A program made the position numbers and the translations under genes. From a virus, in the IMG/VR virus record IMGVR_UViG_3300002138_000145, positions 1-33,207 of that record: a DNA stretch of 33,207 bases; one strand, written 5' to 3'. Under the pieces are notes generated by a model. It saw only the letters and a program-made list of their open reading frames with translations, ran no database searches and had not been told where the DNA came from. Positions within the stretch are counted from its first letter, which is position 1; each line of letters begins with the position of its first letter. Positions 1 through 8,343 of this stretch are shown piece by piece.

Positions 1-2
1 CA

Positions 3-2828
3 TATGATGTTTATCCAATTAGTGTTAAGGAATCACTTGATATTTATCATGAATATACAGAGCACAGTTCAGTTTATCAACGATCTATCGTATTTTCAGT
101 TATTGATCCAAGTGGTCTTGCTATTATTATTAATGGACGAAATTATTATACACCATTCACTACTGATGTGGCAACAACACTTGCTGCATTTGTTGCAGGT
201 TACACAGTAGAATTATCAAAAATTGGAATTGATATACTCAATACAACAACAAATATAGTAAATGATACAATTCGTATTACTGCAGCATATCCGAATGTTC
301 CTATAATTATCACACTTGTTAATACAGATGCAACAAACTGTGTAACACGTTACATGGATACGAACATCAACAATATTAAATCACAATTAATTATTACAAT
401 TGATGGTATTCAATATGCAACACCATTCAATACTGATGATGATCAGACTGTTGCTGACTGGGTAACAACACATGGTCCAATTCTTGATTCATTGAATATT
501 ATTGTAGTAAATGTTCCAGCTACTTCTATCATTCAGATTGATGTTCGTGATCCAGAAAAACGTTTAGATATATCATATAATCTTGGTTACCTTCCAAAGA
601 TGGGTGATGTAGCTGTATATGAAACACTCTATTCTACAGTGAACAACGGTGGTGTAGTAGCAGGTAATGAAATTATTTGTGCACCAGGTCTATATGATTT
701 TTCATCTTATTATTCAGTTGGTCAGAAATTGAGTATAAATGGTGCGTTTATGAATATACAAAATAGATCATATAATGTTGTTGCTATTACTGATCAACGT
801 ATTTCATTATCATATCAAGGATCTTTCTGGAATCAAGCACTAGCATTTGCTATAAATATAGTATCTGATTACTTTATACGTTATCCACGTATGGGTACCA
901 CAGACCTCGCTGAACGCGCTAAATTTAGATGGACTTGGTACAATACCCAAATCAATGATTTCTTCTTATATGACTTCTCTGGATCACAATTAGTTCCAGC
1001 GTTTCCATACTTTCCAGCATACAACGGTCCGATACCACTTTGTGGACTGGATGGTGAAATTCAATTGCAATTGAATTTCACACCAAATACAGATATTACA
1101 CAAATTAGTAATCCACTTGTGCAACAAACTATATTTGATACGTTATCATATACAATACCATTTACGGATGAAGCATTTGATGGAGATATTGAGCCAGACC
1201 CTATGCAAGTATTTATTGGATATCGTGCAGGGTTTGAAGGTTGGAACAAAGCACGTCTTCACCTAGAATTAGTTGAAGATATTAAATTTACTTTACTTAC
1301 TGATGTCAATCTTATTGATGATTTATGGGTATTTAATGAAAATTATGTTGAATTACAATCATTATCAATACCTATTGATTTACGTTTGCTGGGGTTTAGA
1401 ACTGGACAAGATGTTGTATTTACAGCAAAAGATATGGATGCCGATGGACAACAACTTGGAATATTAAAGAATGCTGGTTTAAAATTTACAATTAGTGATG
1501 TTCAAACAAATAGATTGTATTTTACAGTAAATGTGACAAATGAAACAAGTGTGTGTGTTGTTCCTAAGAATACTATGCCTTTTGTAGATATCAATGGTGA
1601 TCCAATTATGCTCAATAGACGTTTAGAAGTGTCTGTATCAGTATTACCTAAAGTTGTGTCATATTTTGATGTATATGGTGAATCAGAGGATGAAGATGAA
1701 CGTCACCGAATTAATCTTGATAACAGAAACTTGAATATTCTTAAAATGCAAGATTTCTTTATATTTCGTGAGGCTGATATCAAAGAAGAAGGTGTTGACT
1801 GGATTTTACTTAATAGAAAAAGAAAAGAACTCATCGAAATCTATGGTGAATTGTTTAACTCACTTTCTTCATACAAGAGTGTTATCCAGGCTATCAATTT
1901 CTTTGGATACAACGATTTGACATTCACTGAATATTTTCAAAACATCGACCCGGAAAACAAGAAATTTGGTCAACTTTTTAATCTTGAACTGCTCAACTTA
2001 CTTAACAAGGATGTTGCTGGATATACGTATTCTAATGTTGGATATGAAACACTTCGTAATGCTGGCTATAGAAAAACAAATTTGTTTTCATTAAATTATC
2101 GTATCACTGATGAGGATGGTAATTTTGTTGATGCATATTCACTTGACGAAGTCAAAGTAAAATTGTTAGGTCTTAAGCGTTGGTTGACTGAGAATATTAT
2201 ACCAATTGGTACAAAAATTACTGATATAAATGGTAAGTACCAAATGCGTAATGATTTCATTATCCAACATGATACATATATGACAAAAAATTACAGAGTT
2301 GAGGAATATGCTGATAGTATTGATTTTGATGTGTCTGGTTATTTACAGCCAGTAACAGAAGGTTCAAACAATTATGATATTCGTGTTGAATTTACATCTG
2401 CTGCGCCACAAAATTGGTATGAATATAAGATTCGTACATTCCAATTAGAACAATGGACAAACATTTCATATCTTGTTGATAGCTACGTTTTTTACAACAA
2501 TGCAATATGGGTTAGTAATCTTATTACACAACATACACAAGTACCTGGATTAAGTTCAGTATGGGAAAAAACATCAATTGATCGATTACCAAATGTTCAA
2601 ATTATTCGTGATTATAAAACTGTTCTTGACCAAGTAGGATTTACTGTTAATGAATTAGTGGATCCATACTTTGTGGTTGAGGTCTATTGGCATTCAGGAT
2701 ATGGTTGTACACGTAAAGCAATTAAATCATACTCTTTACCTATTACTATCCAACCACAACTGAATATCTATCCAGTTAATTTGAGTGTATTTGATTATAA
2801 TTTTAACTTTGATTATAATCAGTTATAA
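3..2828 (+). CDS. Large virion structural (baseplate/tail) protein, 5'-truncated
   Basis: The reading frame is open from base 3, so the gene starts upstream of the window; about 941 residues are visible. Two related segments occur near the visible N-terminus (codons at about nt 129-235 and 384-510), each with a [IN]-[ND]-G-x-x-Y-x-T-P-F-x-T-D core and then a helix-like stretch, suggesting tandem beta-rich domains. A middle part (nt about 890-1650) is rich in aromatic and beta-prone residues. A helical segment (nt about 1740-2010) contains a YGELFNSLSSY-like core. No transmembrane segment or catalytic motif is visible. Size, repeats and lack of enzyme motifs fit a baseplate or tail structural protein of a contractile phage, but I cannot assign a T4 homologue. 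The gene ends at a strong hairpin shared with the convergent operon. Confidence is high for coding and moderate for structural role. Confidence 0.75.
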   Translation, partial: YDVYPISVKESLDIYHEYTEHSSVYQRSIVFSVIDPSGLAIIINGRNYYTPFTTDVATTLAAFVAGYTVELSKIGIDILNTTTNIVNDTIRITAAYPNVPIIITLVNTDATNCVTRYMDTNINNIKSQLIITIDGIQYATPFNTDDDQTVADWVTTHGPILDSLNIIVVNVPATSIIQIDVRDPEKRLDISYNLGYLPKMGDVAVYETLYSTVNNGGVVAGNEIICAPGLYDFSSYYSVGQKLSINGAFMNIQNRSYNVVAITDQRISLSYQGSFWNQALAFAINIVSDYFIRYPRMGTTDLAERAKFRWTWYNTQINDFFLYDFSGSQLVPAFPYFPAYNGPIPLCGLDGEIQLQLNFTPNTDITQISNPLVQQTIFDTLSYTIPFTDEAFDGDIEPDPMQVFIGYRAGFEGWNKARLHLELVEDIKFTLLTDVNLIDDLWVFNENYVELQSLSIPIDLRLLGFRTGQDVVFTAKDMDADGQQLGILKNAGLKFTISDVQTNRLYFTVNVTNETSVCVVPKNTMPFVDINGDPIMLNRRLEVSVSVLPKVVSYFDVYGESEDEDERHRINLDNRNLNILKMQDFFIFREADIKEEGVDWILLNRKRKELIEIYGELFNSLSSYKSVIQAINFFGYNDLTFTEYFQNIDPENKKFGQLFNLELLNLLNKDVAGYTYSNVGYETLRNAGYRKTNLFSLNYRITDEDGNFVDAYSLDEVKVKLLGLKRWLTENIIPIGTKITDINGKYQMRNDFIIQHDTYMTKNYRVEEYADSIDFDVSGYLQPVTEGSNNYDIRVEFTSAAPQNWYEYKIRTFQLEQWTNISYLVDSYVFYNNAIWVSNLITQHTQVPGLSSVWEKTSIDRLPNVQIIRDYKTVLDQVGFTVNELVDPYFVVEVYWHSGYGCTRKAIKSYSLPITIQPQLNIYPVNLSVFDYNFNFDYNQL

Positions 2829-2831
2829 AAC

Positions 2832-2865
2832 AAAAAACAGTTAGAGTTCTTCTAACTGTTTTTTT
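2832..2865. terminator. Bidirectional terminator between convergent genes
   Basis: A 9-bp stem (acagttaga / tctaactgt) with a 5-nt loop is flanked by an A-run on the left and a T-run on the right, so it can terminate transcription from both sides. On the minus strand it overlaps the last codons of the 2841-3218 gene; the stop codon lies in the stem. Confidence 0.8.
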
Positions 2866-3218
2866 ATTTGTGTTTGTAACACTGTCTCTGGAACATCAGC
2901 ATATTCTGTCATTATCTTTTGATAAACAACTTTACTTGCTTCTTTTAGAGTCTCAATTTCCTTGATGTATTGTTTGAGATGTGTCTCCAAGTCAAGTGTG
3001 ATTCGATCGTAGTCTGACATCAGTGCATTAATTCTAGCACCCTTTACATTATCAAGATCTGTTGATAACTCAATATTTCCAAGAATGATTAACATCTCAT
3101 TAACTTTGATCTTGTGTTCAGCAAGTAAATCATTATAATGATCTAATTTACTCATCACTGTGTTGTATTCATCAATGATACGTTTTGATTCTGTAATATA
3201 TAAATCTCTTACTCTCAT
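2841..3218 (-). CDS. Small helical, probably coiled-coil protein, unknown function
   Basis: A 125-residue protein that is almost entirely charged helix, with heptad-like Leu/Ile/Val spacing from about residue 10 to 115 and no Cys or obvious catalytic motif. Its ATG overlaps the stop of the upstream gene (ATGA), so the two are probably translationally coupled and the products may act together. It is the last gene of the gp32-led operon and ends inside a bidirectional terminator. Small helical proteins near gp32 in T4 include replication loaders and the late-transcription coactivator, but I see no sequence match to either and leave the function open. Confidence 0.7.
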   Translation of the reverse strand: MRVRDLYITESKRIIDEYNTVMSKLDHYNDLLAEHKIKVNEMLIILGNIELSTDLDNVKGARINALMSDYDRITLDLETHLKQYIKEIETLKEASKVVYQKIMTEYADVPETVLQTQIKKQLEEL

Positions 3219-4204
3219 GCTGGATTAGTATATGCATTAATTACGTCTTCTATGACAACAATATCATCTGATTGTGGATTGTTATCATATAAATCTACTA
3301 GTTTTTTACGCATTTCTGCAAGCTCTTCATCATTGTTAATTGTATAAACTATTGCACCTTGATTTAGCGTAGACAATATATCATTAACTGGTGTTGATTT
3401 ATCAGTTATTACTGGTTTCTTTGTAACTAGTTTTCGACGTGGTTTAACTGGTGTTGTAGTTTTCTTTGCGCCAGCTTTAGCCCGTGATTTTGATTTAGTT
3501 TTACCATAAAGTTGTTCTCCCATCCATTCTTCTATAGCGTCTTTAATTGCCATTTGAACAGTAATAGGATTTTTTACTAGATTTTCTTTAATGTATTGTT
3601 TGGCAAGATAAGCAGTGAATGATGTTTCAAATAAATCATTCATAGCATCAAGTTTTTCTGGTCTAGGAAGAGATAACTTAAATGTAATATTTATGTCAAT
3701 TGTTTCAGACTTTTTAACACGATCAAATACATCATATTCAGGTAATCTTGTTTCTGCTGGTGTTAAAGCAATTTGTTGTGTTGTAGACATGGGAGTAGAT
3801 CCTAAAGTCGTATCATCAACATTAGCACGTTCATATGGATTTTCATACATAGTATTTGCTAATGCTGATGGATTACCATCTATACTAACTACACCACCTG
3901 GTTGATTTACAATACGTGGAGCTGTTTGCCCTGGATTATCTACTTGTCCCATGATCAATTTTTTAGTTGCTTCACTGGATCCCATAAAAAATGCATCTGG
4001 ATCTATTTTTTCAGCGTTAATAATATCAACATGACTTGCAGATTCATTAACTGTACCTACCGCAACAAAATCTGTGTTAAATGTTTCTTCTTTACATCGT
4101 GCACCATTTTCAAAAACAACAAAACCGTTGTCTACTTGGATGGGTATAAATGTATCAGAATCTGGTGCACCTCTGCGCACGTATGGTTTATTTAAAAAAT
4201 CCAT
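3215..4204 (-). CDS. Unknown protein downstream of gp32, basic linker near C-terminus
   Basis: About 329 residues if started at the ATG at 4204 (MDFLNKPYVRRG). A longer in-frame ATG at 4276 exists, but its first 15 codons are the rho-independent terminator hairpin of the gp32 gene and its T-run, so I reject it. The N-terminal half is Pro/Gly/Asn-rich and probably extended. Residues about 165-230 look helical (LPRPEKLDAMNDLFETSF). A Lys/Arg/Ala/Thr-rich linker (about 235-275) precedes a short acidic C-terminal helical segment. The basic linker could bind nucleic acid. The stop overlaps the start of the next gene by 4 nt. No family recognised. Confidence 0.7.
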   Translation of the reverse strand: MDFLNKPYVRRGAPDSDTFIPIQVDNGFVVFENGARCKEETFNTDFVAVGTVNESASHVDIINAEKIDPDAFFMGSSEATKKLIMGQVDNPGQTAPRIVNQPGGVVSIDGNPSALANTMYENPYERANVDDTTLGSTPMSTTQQIALTPAETRLPEYDVFDRVKKSETIDINITFKLSLPRPEKLDAMNDLFETSFTAYLAKQYIKENLVKNPITVQMAIKDAIEEWMGEQLYGKTKSKSRAKAGAKKTTTPVKPRRKLVTKKPVITDKSTPVNDILSTLNQGAIVYTINNDEELAEMRKKLVDLYDNNPQSDDIVVIEDVINAYTNPA

Positions 4205-4239
4205 TATGTTATTTATCGTTTTTGTTATTGTTAACTTAA

Positions 4240-4273
4240 GAAAAAAAAAGACCAATCTTTGGATTGGTCTTTT
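4240..4273 (-). terminator. Rho-independent terminator after the gp32 gene
   Basis: On the minus strand a 12-bp stem (core gaccaatc / gattggtc) with a 4-nt loop is followed by an uninterrupted U-run of about ten. It lies 19 nt past the gp32 stop and just before the start of the next gene, so gp32 can be made far in excess of the downstream genes. Confidence 0.85.
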
Positions 4274-4291
4274 CATCTTTTTTAATGATGA

Positions 4292-5326
4292 TTAATCTTC
4301 ATCGTCAAAGAATTTACTTGAGCGTTTACGAGCTGCAGCTACTGATTTTTCAGATGCAATATCTTCCTCAACTTCTTCAACTACAGCAGCCGGTGCTTTT
4401 GTAGCTTTTGTAGCTTTTACTGGTTTTGCGGCAGGAGTTTCCTGTTCATCTTCGTCATCTTCGTCTCCAAAGAATGCTGCAGAAGTAACGGGAGCAGCTG
4501 TTGGAGCAGCATTATTGAAGTTACTTCCATTAACTGGTACACCTGTTAAAATAGCAATAATGCTTGATACTTTTTGGTGTTGTTCTTCTGTCCAACGTTG
4601 TGGCATAAACTCATCAAGTTCTTTATCTCTTGATAAAAGGAAATCAACAACACGTTGACGTTCTTTTGGAGAAATTGTTCCGTCTGCGTCTACTTTTAAA
4701 GTTTTTCCATCAATTTCAATAGGCTCTGGTGCTTCAAACATAGATGCGTCGTAGTTGTAGAATCCAGCAACTTCTTGGATAACCAAGTTAAGATTTGCAC
4801 CATGGATAAGGTCTTCTACTTGACATGGTTTACGTGTCGCTTCAGCCATCGCTTTCATCTTAGCAAAGATTTTATATCCGAATGGGAAGATAAATATTTT
4901 GCCTTCGTTGTCAGGAACTTGTTTGTCTTCAACAACCAATACGTAAGCATAGTATTTAGTTGTTCGACTAATAAGTCCAGCTTTGTCTTGTTCAGCAGGA
5001 TTTTTAGAGTTTTTCAATGCCCAGTATGCATCACACAATGGACATTTTTCTCCGATATTTGCATTTTTTAAACAATCATAGTAACCTTGAAGTTCTGGAT
5101 TTGCTTTAAAATTTGCGTAGTGAATGTGCTTTTCAATTGCTGTAGGACCAATCTTGCCCTGTTTAGATAGGTTTGGTAAAAATCGAACTACTAATTCGCG
5201 TTTTCCATCGCGTCCTTCTTCTAATTTTGGTCTAAGTAGACCATCGCTGTTAGATTTTTTTTCTTGAAGATACGTGCTTGCTTGCTCGTTGTTCTTCAGG
5301 TTAAAAACGTCATCTTGTGTTGCCAT
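4292..5326 (-). CDS. 32: Single-stranded DNA-binding protein, T4 gp32 type
   Basis: A 344-residue homologue of T4 gp32 (301 residues), the cooperative ssDNA-binding protein of replication, recombination and repair. The zinc subdomain is clear: His67/His69 followed by Cys85, Cys95 and Cys98. The Cys spacing C-x9-C-x2-C equals that of T4 C77/C87/C90. A basic, aromatic-rich OB-fold core follows. From about residue 275 a low-complexity Ala/Glu/Asp/Lys tail ends in SSKFFDDED, matching the acidic C-terminal domain through which gp32 contacts other replication proteins. The start ATG is preceded by AAAGGA six bases upstream, one of few good Shine-Dalgarno-like sites here, and by a TATAATATATG element. 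A strong terminator directly follows. Confidence 0.95.
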   Translation of the reverse strand: MATQDDVFNLKNNEQASTYLQEKKSNSDGLLRPKLEEGRDGKRELVVRFLPNLSKQGKIGPTAIEKHIHYANFKANPELQGYYDCLKNANIGEKCPLCDAYWALKNSKNPAEQDKAGLISRTTKYYAYVLVVEDKQVPDNEGKIFIFPFGYKIFAKMKAMAEATRKPCQVEDLIHGANLNLVIQEVAGFYNYDASMFEAPEPIEIDGKTLKVDADGTISPKERQRVVDFLLSRDKELDEFMPQRWTEEQHQKVSSIIAILTGVPVNGSNFNNAAPTAAPVTSAAFFGDEDDEDEQETPAAKPVKATKATKAPAAVVEEVEEDIASEKSVAAARKRSSKFFDDED

Positions 5327-5351
5327 AATTTCCTTTAATTCTTTTTAATTC

Positions 5352-5372
5352 TATTTACATATATTATACCAC
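5352..5372 (-). promoter_or_regulatory. Putative promoter of the gp32 gene
   Basis: Reading the minus strand, the AT-rich 89-nt gap before the gp32 start contains a TATAATATATG sequence about 26-46 nt upstream of the ATG. It is the only -10-like element in the gap. Confidence 0.45.
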
Positions 5373-5415
5373 TATGGTAGATGAATGTTTAGTAATTATG
5401 AAAGAAATATTAAAA

Positions 5416-6048
5416 TTATTCTATAAGTTTTTTCAAATCTGCTCGTATAGGATATGGTACATCTACATCAGTAGGATTGTCATTTGTTGCAGAGTTTTTA
5501 ATCCATGATGCTATATCAGCTATATCATTCATATCTAAATCAGTATCAGTGTCTAATTGTTTAGAAGCTGATCGATCTAACTTTAACCATGCATCTTTAC
5601 CAAACAAACACAAATCTGACATAAACTTAGCAATACTTGGATATTTTTTTTCAATTTTATCAATTGTTTCCTCTTTAGTAAGATGTTTGTTTTTTGATTC
5701 TAACCACTTATCATAATCAAATCCCAATTCTTTATCAACCTTTTGACGTAATTTGAATCCATCTTCTGTGAAATTACCGCGTGTGATATTTTCATATCCA
5801 TACATTTTTGCAAGTTCATGCATTATAGCTTTACCATACCCATGACCTTTAACAAGTGCCTCAATCATTTTAATTGAATACTGTCCACGGTATTCTGAAT
5901 AATCAGCGTAAGCAACAAGATGATTGCCAACATGCGCTTCAAGACGGAAATCATCTTGCTGGTATGCATGATCAATGTGTAAATTTGTAAATTTGATCTG
6001 ACCTACAGACTCACACAGGAAACGATATTGTGCTATTGTTGTGATCAT
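5416..6048 (-). CDS. Common-N-terminus protein with GNAT acetyltransferase-like domain
   Basis: A 210-residue protein beginning MITTIAQYRFLCE, one of the shared N-terminal sequences of this region. It ends in L-C-E at residues 11-13, a T4-prohead-protease-like site. Residues about 30-115 look like a GNAT fold: beta strands, then K-G-H-G-Y-G-K (67-73), matching the acetyl-CoA-binding Q/R-x-x-G-x-G/A motif, followed by a helix and a GFKLRQKVDKELGFD stretch typical of the end of GNAT domains. The C-terminal about 90 residues are helical and unassigned. The start overlaps the end of the preceding gene (ATGA). I infer a capsid-packaged acetyltransferase; the substrate is unknown, and the GNAT call rests on one motif plus predicted topology. 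Confidence 0.7.
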   Translation of the reverse strand: MITTIAQYRFLCESVGQIKFTNLHIDHAYQQDDFRLEAHVGNHLVAYADYSEYRGQYSIKMIEALVKGHGYGKAIMHELAKMYGYENITRGNFTEDGFKLRQKVDKELGFDYDKWLESKNKHLTKEETIDKIEKKYPSIAKFMSDLCLFGKDAWLKLDRSASKQLDTDTDLDMNDIADIASWIKNSATNDNPTDVDVPYPIRADLKKLIE

Positions 6049-7016
6049 TCGTAACTACCAACCCATGCTTTAATAGTTGTAACACCAGCTTGAGCTAATG
6101 CATTAGATCTATGTGTTCCATCAATTATACTAAAATCGTGACCCAAAACAATTGGTGGATACGTATTTGAATGTTTGAATTGCTCCTCATATTCATCTAC
6201 GATTGAATCGTCAATGTAAAATTGATCCAAATCTATATGACTTATTAATACATCCTTAAGAGTATAATAGTTGTATTCTTCAATACGTTCACCTAGATTA
6301 CCATCAACAAAACCTCCATCATAATCAGAATGTATATTTTGAACATACTGATAAATATCACTCTCGGGTAATTTTGTACCAATTGATGCATTAATAATAT
6401 TATCAATTTCTATACGTTCTAATACAGGTTTTTGATATTGACTTCCTTTAGATGAATACACATATTGTGCATTGTATTCAACATTCACATCAAAAGCTCG
6501 CATAGTTACGTAGATGTCCTTGAGACACTCGTTTGCTGCTCCACCTACAAGTATAATTTTACGACCATTTGTTTTGAAACCTTTGAAAAGATCTACCATT
6601 TCTCCGGTACATATAAACCACTCATGTGCACCATCTACATAAATAAAATAATCACCATTAATAGTTTCAAACATATCACGTTCCTGAAATCCTGTTTGAA
6701 ATTTTTGATAAATTGATTCACGCATTGGTTCAGTGAAATAGTATTCCACATCTTCTTCATTAAGTTCACCACCATATTCTTTAGTAATGGTAAGTGTTTG
6801 ATTTGGAAAGAGGTAATCTGGTTCGTCAATATCGTTTATATCGTATATCTGAAATACACGACTAAAATCTTCACAATACTCTTCTAATGCTTCCAAGTAA
6901 GCATCACCAAAGAACTTTTTGAAAGGCTCTTGCACATCGACAATGACAAGATCATATTCTCCCATCTTTTTTGTCTTTGCTTCAAATATTTTCCAGTCTA
7001 AAATTTTTGTAAACAT
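6045..7016 (-). CDS. Common-N-terminus isochorismatase-like hydrolase fused to ParB-like domain
   Basis: A 323-residue two-domain protein. It opens MFTKILDWKIFEA, a variant of the shared N-terminal sequence with I-F-E at 10-12. Residues about 20-190 resemble the isochorismatase/cysteine hydrolase family: V-D-V-Q (Asp27), K-F-Q-T-G-F (Lys105) and G-G-A-A-N-E-C (Cys164) supply the expected Asp-Lys-Cys triad. The C-terminal about 40 residues carry I-I-D-G-T-H-R-S-N-A-L (His302-Arg303), the signature of ParB/sulfiredoxin-like domains. Its start overlaps the preceding stop (TAATG) and its stop overlaps the next start. Members of this hydrolase family act on small amides and pterin- or nicotinamide-like substrates; the substrate here is unknown. 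A dead copy of its first codons lies at 7645-7704. Confidence 0.75.
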   Translation of the reverse strand: MFTKILDWKIFEAKTKKMGEYDLVIVDVQEPFKKFFGDAYLEALEEYCEDFSRVFQIYDINDIDEPDYLFPNQTLTITKEYGGELNEEDVEYYFTEPMRESIYQKFQTGFQERDMFETINGDYFIYVDGAHEWFICTGEMVDLFKGFKTNGRKIILVGGAANECLKDIYVTMRAFDVNVEYNAQYVYSSKGSQYQKPVLERIEIDNIINASIGTKLPESDIYQYVQNIHSDYDGGFVDGNLGERIEEYNYYTLKDVLISHIDLDQFYIDDSIVDEYEEQFKHSNTYPPIVLGHDFSIIDGTHRSNALAQAGVTTIKAWVGSYE

Positions 7017-7603
7017 TATTCTGGCATTGCAATAGTTAAATCACAAACATGTGCATGAGCTGTCAGTGGCGTTCCAGCTAAAAATTTATATGGATTTTTA
7101 AGTACATTATCAAATTCGACTATAGTATTTATACGCCATTGTCTATGTGGTCCCGGAATACGTAATAATTTATATGTTATCGATGCAATATTACCAGAAT
7201 TAACAGGTAATGTATATACGTATTGTGCGTTATTTTTTTGATCAAGCGAAAAATTGAATCCATGTTCATTAGCCAAAGAAATAGCATACTGTGATTCGTC
7301 ATGAAATGCTGAATCATTAATCTCAGTCACTTTTGTTTCGTAAAGCAATTCTGGTTCGTCGTTTGTCAAAAGATTAATGAATTCCTGTAGCGTCATTTTC
7401 TCTCCGTTGACCATAGCTTCATTGTCGTCTAAAACAACAACATTATTGACCTCGCCATCTACATCAAAATATGTAAAGTCAGTTCCTAATTCTTGATATT
7501 CAGTATCAAAGGCATCCGCTGCGGCTCTAATAGCATCAAAAAAAGTAGTAGGTATTTGCGACTCGTTTAGTGAATTACGGTATTCGTTTATTGATACAAA
7601 CAT
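7016..7603 (-). CDS. Common-N-terminus protein, tandem paralogue 1
   Basis: A 195-residue protein starting MFVSINEYRNSLNE, with L-N-E at 12-14 as a candidate processing site. The body (about 20-90) contains D-V-D-G-E-x-N-N-V-V-V-L-D and E-A-M-V-N-G-E-K-M stretches almost identical to the neighbour at 7704-8291, showing recent duplication. The C-terminal half is more divergent, with a shared H-G-F-N-F-like segment and beta-rich sequence. A second L-x-E (LLYE) lies between the halves. No family recognised. An ATATATAAAA element sits 17 nt before the start. The stop overlaps the hydrolase start (TAATG). Confidence 0.75.
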   Translation of the reverse strand: MFVSINEYRNSLNESQIPTTFFDAIRAAADAFDTEYQELGTDFTYFDVDGEVNNVVVLDDNEAMVNGEKMTLQEFINLLTNDEPELLYETKVTEINDSAFHDESQYAISLANEHGFNFSLDQKNNAQYVYTLPVNSGNIASITYKLLRIPGPHRQWRINTIVEFDNVLKNPYKFLAGTPLTAHAHVCDLTIAMPE

Positions 7604-7620
7604 GTGTTTATGACGTTTTC

Positions 7621-7630
7621 TTTTATATAT
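7621..7630 (-). promoter_or_regulatory. Proposed late promoter of paralogue 1
   Basis: On the minus strand, ATATATAAAA lies 17 nt upstream of the ATG at 7603. It matches the element found 17-20 nt upstream of other common-N-terminus genes and is analogous in position and base content to the T4 late promoter TATAAATA. Confidence 0.55.
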
Positions 7631-7655
7631 GAAAAATAATAAAATTAAACACCAA
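7621..7655. repeat. 35-bp direct repeat, copy A
   Basis: Identical to 8309-8343. It spans the proposed late promoter and the last codons of the resolvase gene, and is the upstream edge of the tandem duplication that produced the two 195-residue paralogues. Confidence 0.9.
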
Positions 7656-7704
7656 TATTTGTCTTCGCTTCAAATATTTGTCAGTCTAAGATCTTTGTGA
7701 ACAT
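7645..7704 (-). pseudogene. Vestigial duplicated start of the isochorismatase-like gene
   Basis: Directly after paralogue 2, the minus strand has an ATG overlapping its stop (TAATG), exactly as the intact hydrolase gene overlaps paralogue 1. It reads MFTKILD, then TGA, then Q-I-F-E-A-K-T, which matches the intact MFTKILDWKIFEAKT with the Trp codon turned into a stop. After about 15 codons it runs into the 35-bp repeat. It is the leftover 3' edge of the duplicated unit and can encode only a 7-residue peptide. Confidence 0.85.
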
Positions 7705-8291
7705 TAGTCAAGAGTAAACATACATACAAAAATTTTATCAACCATATTTTGATTTGTTATTATTACATTTTGTGCTTCATGTATATTATGATTTACTTTA
7801 CACATTACTCGCCAGCTACCACTATTTCCATGTTTAGTATAGAAAAGTTCATATTCTATAGATTCAACAAGTCCAACATTAATTGGTTGTGTATAAAATA
7901 AAACTGTACTACGATGTTGTTCAATATTAAAATTAAACCCTAAATTATTTGCTTTTTCAATAGCACGTCTAGAATGCATTATAAAAAATGAAGAATCACT
8001 AGATTCATTAAGTAATTCTGGTTGATTATCTGTTAGTAAGTTAATAAATTCTTGTAGATTCATTTTTTCACCATTAACCATAGCTTCATCTTCATCTAAA
8101 ACTACAACATTATTTAACTCACCATCAACATCTACGTATGTAAAACCTGATCCTAATTCTTGATAATCTAAATCAAATAAATCATCAGCTTTTCTTGCAA
8201 CATCAAAAAAATTATCTAATCTTAAAGGATAATTTGATGAATTATGATAATCTTTTATTGATTTACGGTATTCATTTATTGATACAAACAT
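7704..8291 (-). CDS. Common-N-terminus protein, tandem paralogue 2
   Basis: A 195-residue duplicate of the gene at 7016-7603. It starts MFVSINEYRKS, but the following residues are I-K-D rather than L-N-E, so the first candidate processing site is lost. Residues about 27-95 are very similar to the paralogue (Y-Q-E-L-G, D-V-D-G-E-L-N-N-V-V-V-L-D, N-L-Q-E-F-I-N-L-L-T). A PELLNESSDSS segment before the C-terminal half supplies an L-N-E in mid-protein. The C-terminal half is beta-rich and diverged. An ATATATAAAA element lies 17 nt upstream, inside the duplicated repeat. No family recognised. Confidence 0.75.
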   Translation of the reverse strand: MFVSINEYRKSIKDYHNSSNYPLRLDNFFDVARKADDLFDLDYQELGSGFTYVDVDGELNNVVVLDEDEAMVNGEKMNLQEFINLLTDNQPELLNESSDSSFFIMHSRRAIEKANNLGFNFNIEQHRSTVLFYTQPINVGLVESIEYELFYTKHGNSGSWRVMCKVNHNIHEAQNVIITNQNMVDKIFVCMFTLD

Positions 8292-8308
8292 GTGTTTATA
8301 AAGTTTAA

Positions 8309-8318
8309 TTTTATATAT
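8309..8318 (-). promoter_or_regulatory. Proposed late promoter of paralogue 2
   Basis: ATATATAAAA on the minus strand, 17 nt upstream of the ATG at 8291, with the same position and surroundings as the paralogue 1 element. Confidence 0.55.
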
Positions 8319-8343
8319 GAAAAATAATAAAATTAAACACCAA
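8309..8343. repeat. 35-bp direct repeat, copy B
   Basis: Identical to 7621-7655. This copy overlaps the 3' end and stop codon of the resolvase gene, so it is probably the original and copy A the duplicate. Confidence 0.9.

Noticed and set aside
4-210. A 68-codon open frame at the left edge.
   Set aside because: It overlaps the longer frame open from base 3, has a Leu/Ile-rich composition typical of an out-of-frame reading and no start signal.
4204-4276. N-terminal extension of the 3215-4204 protein.
   Set aside because: It is encoded by the gp32 terminator hairpin and U-run, so translation from there is unlikely.
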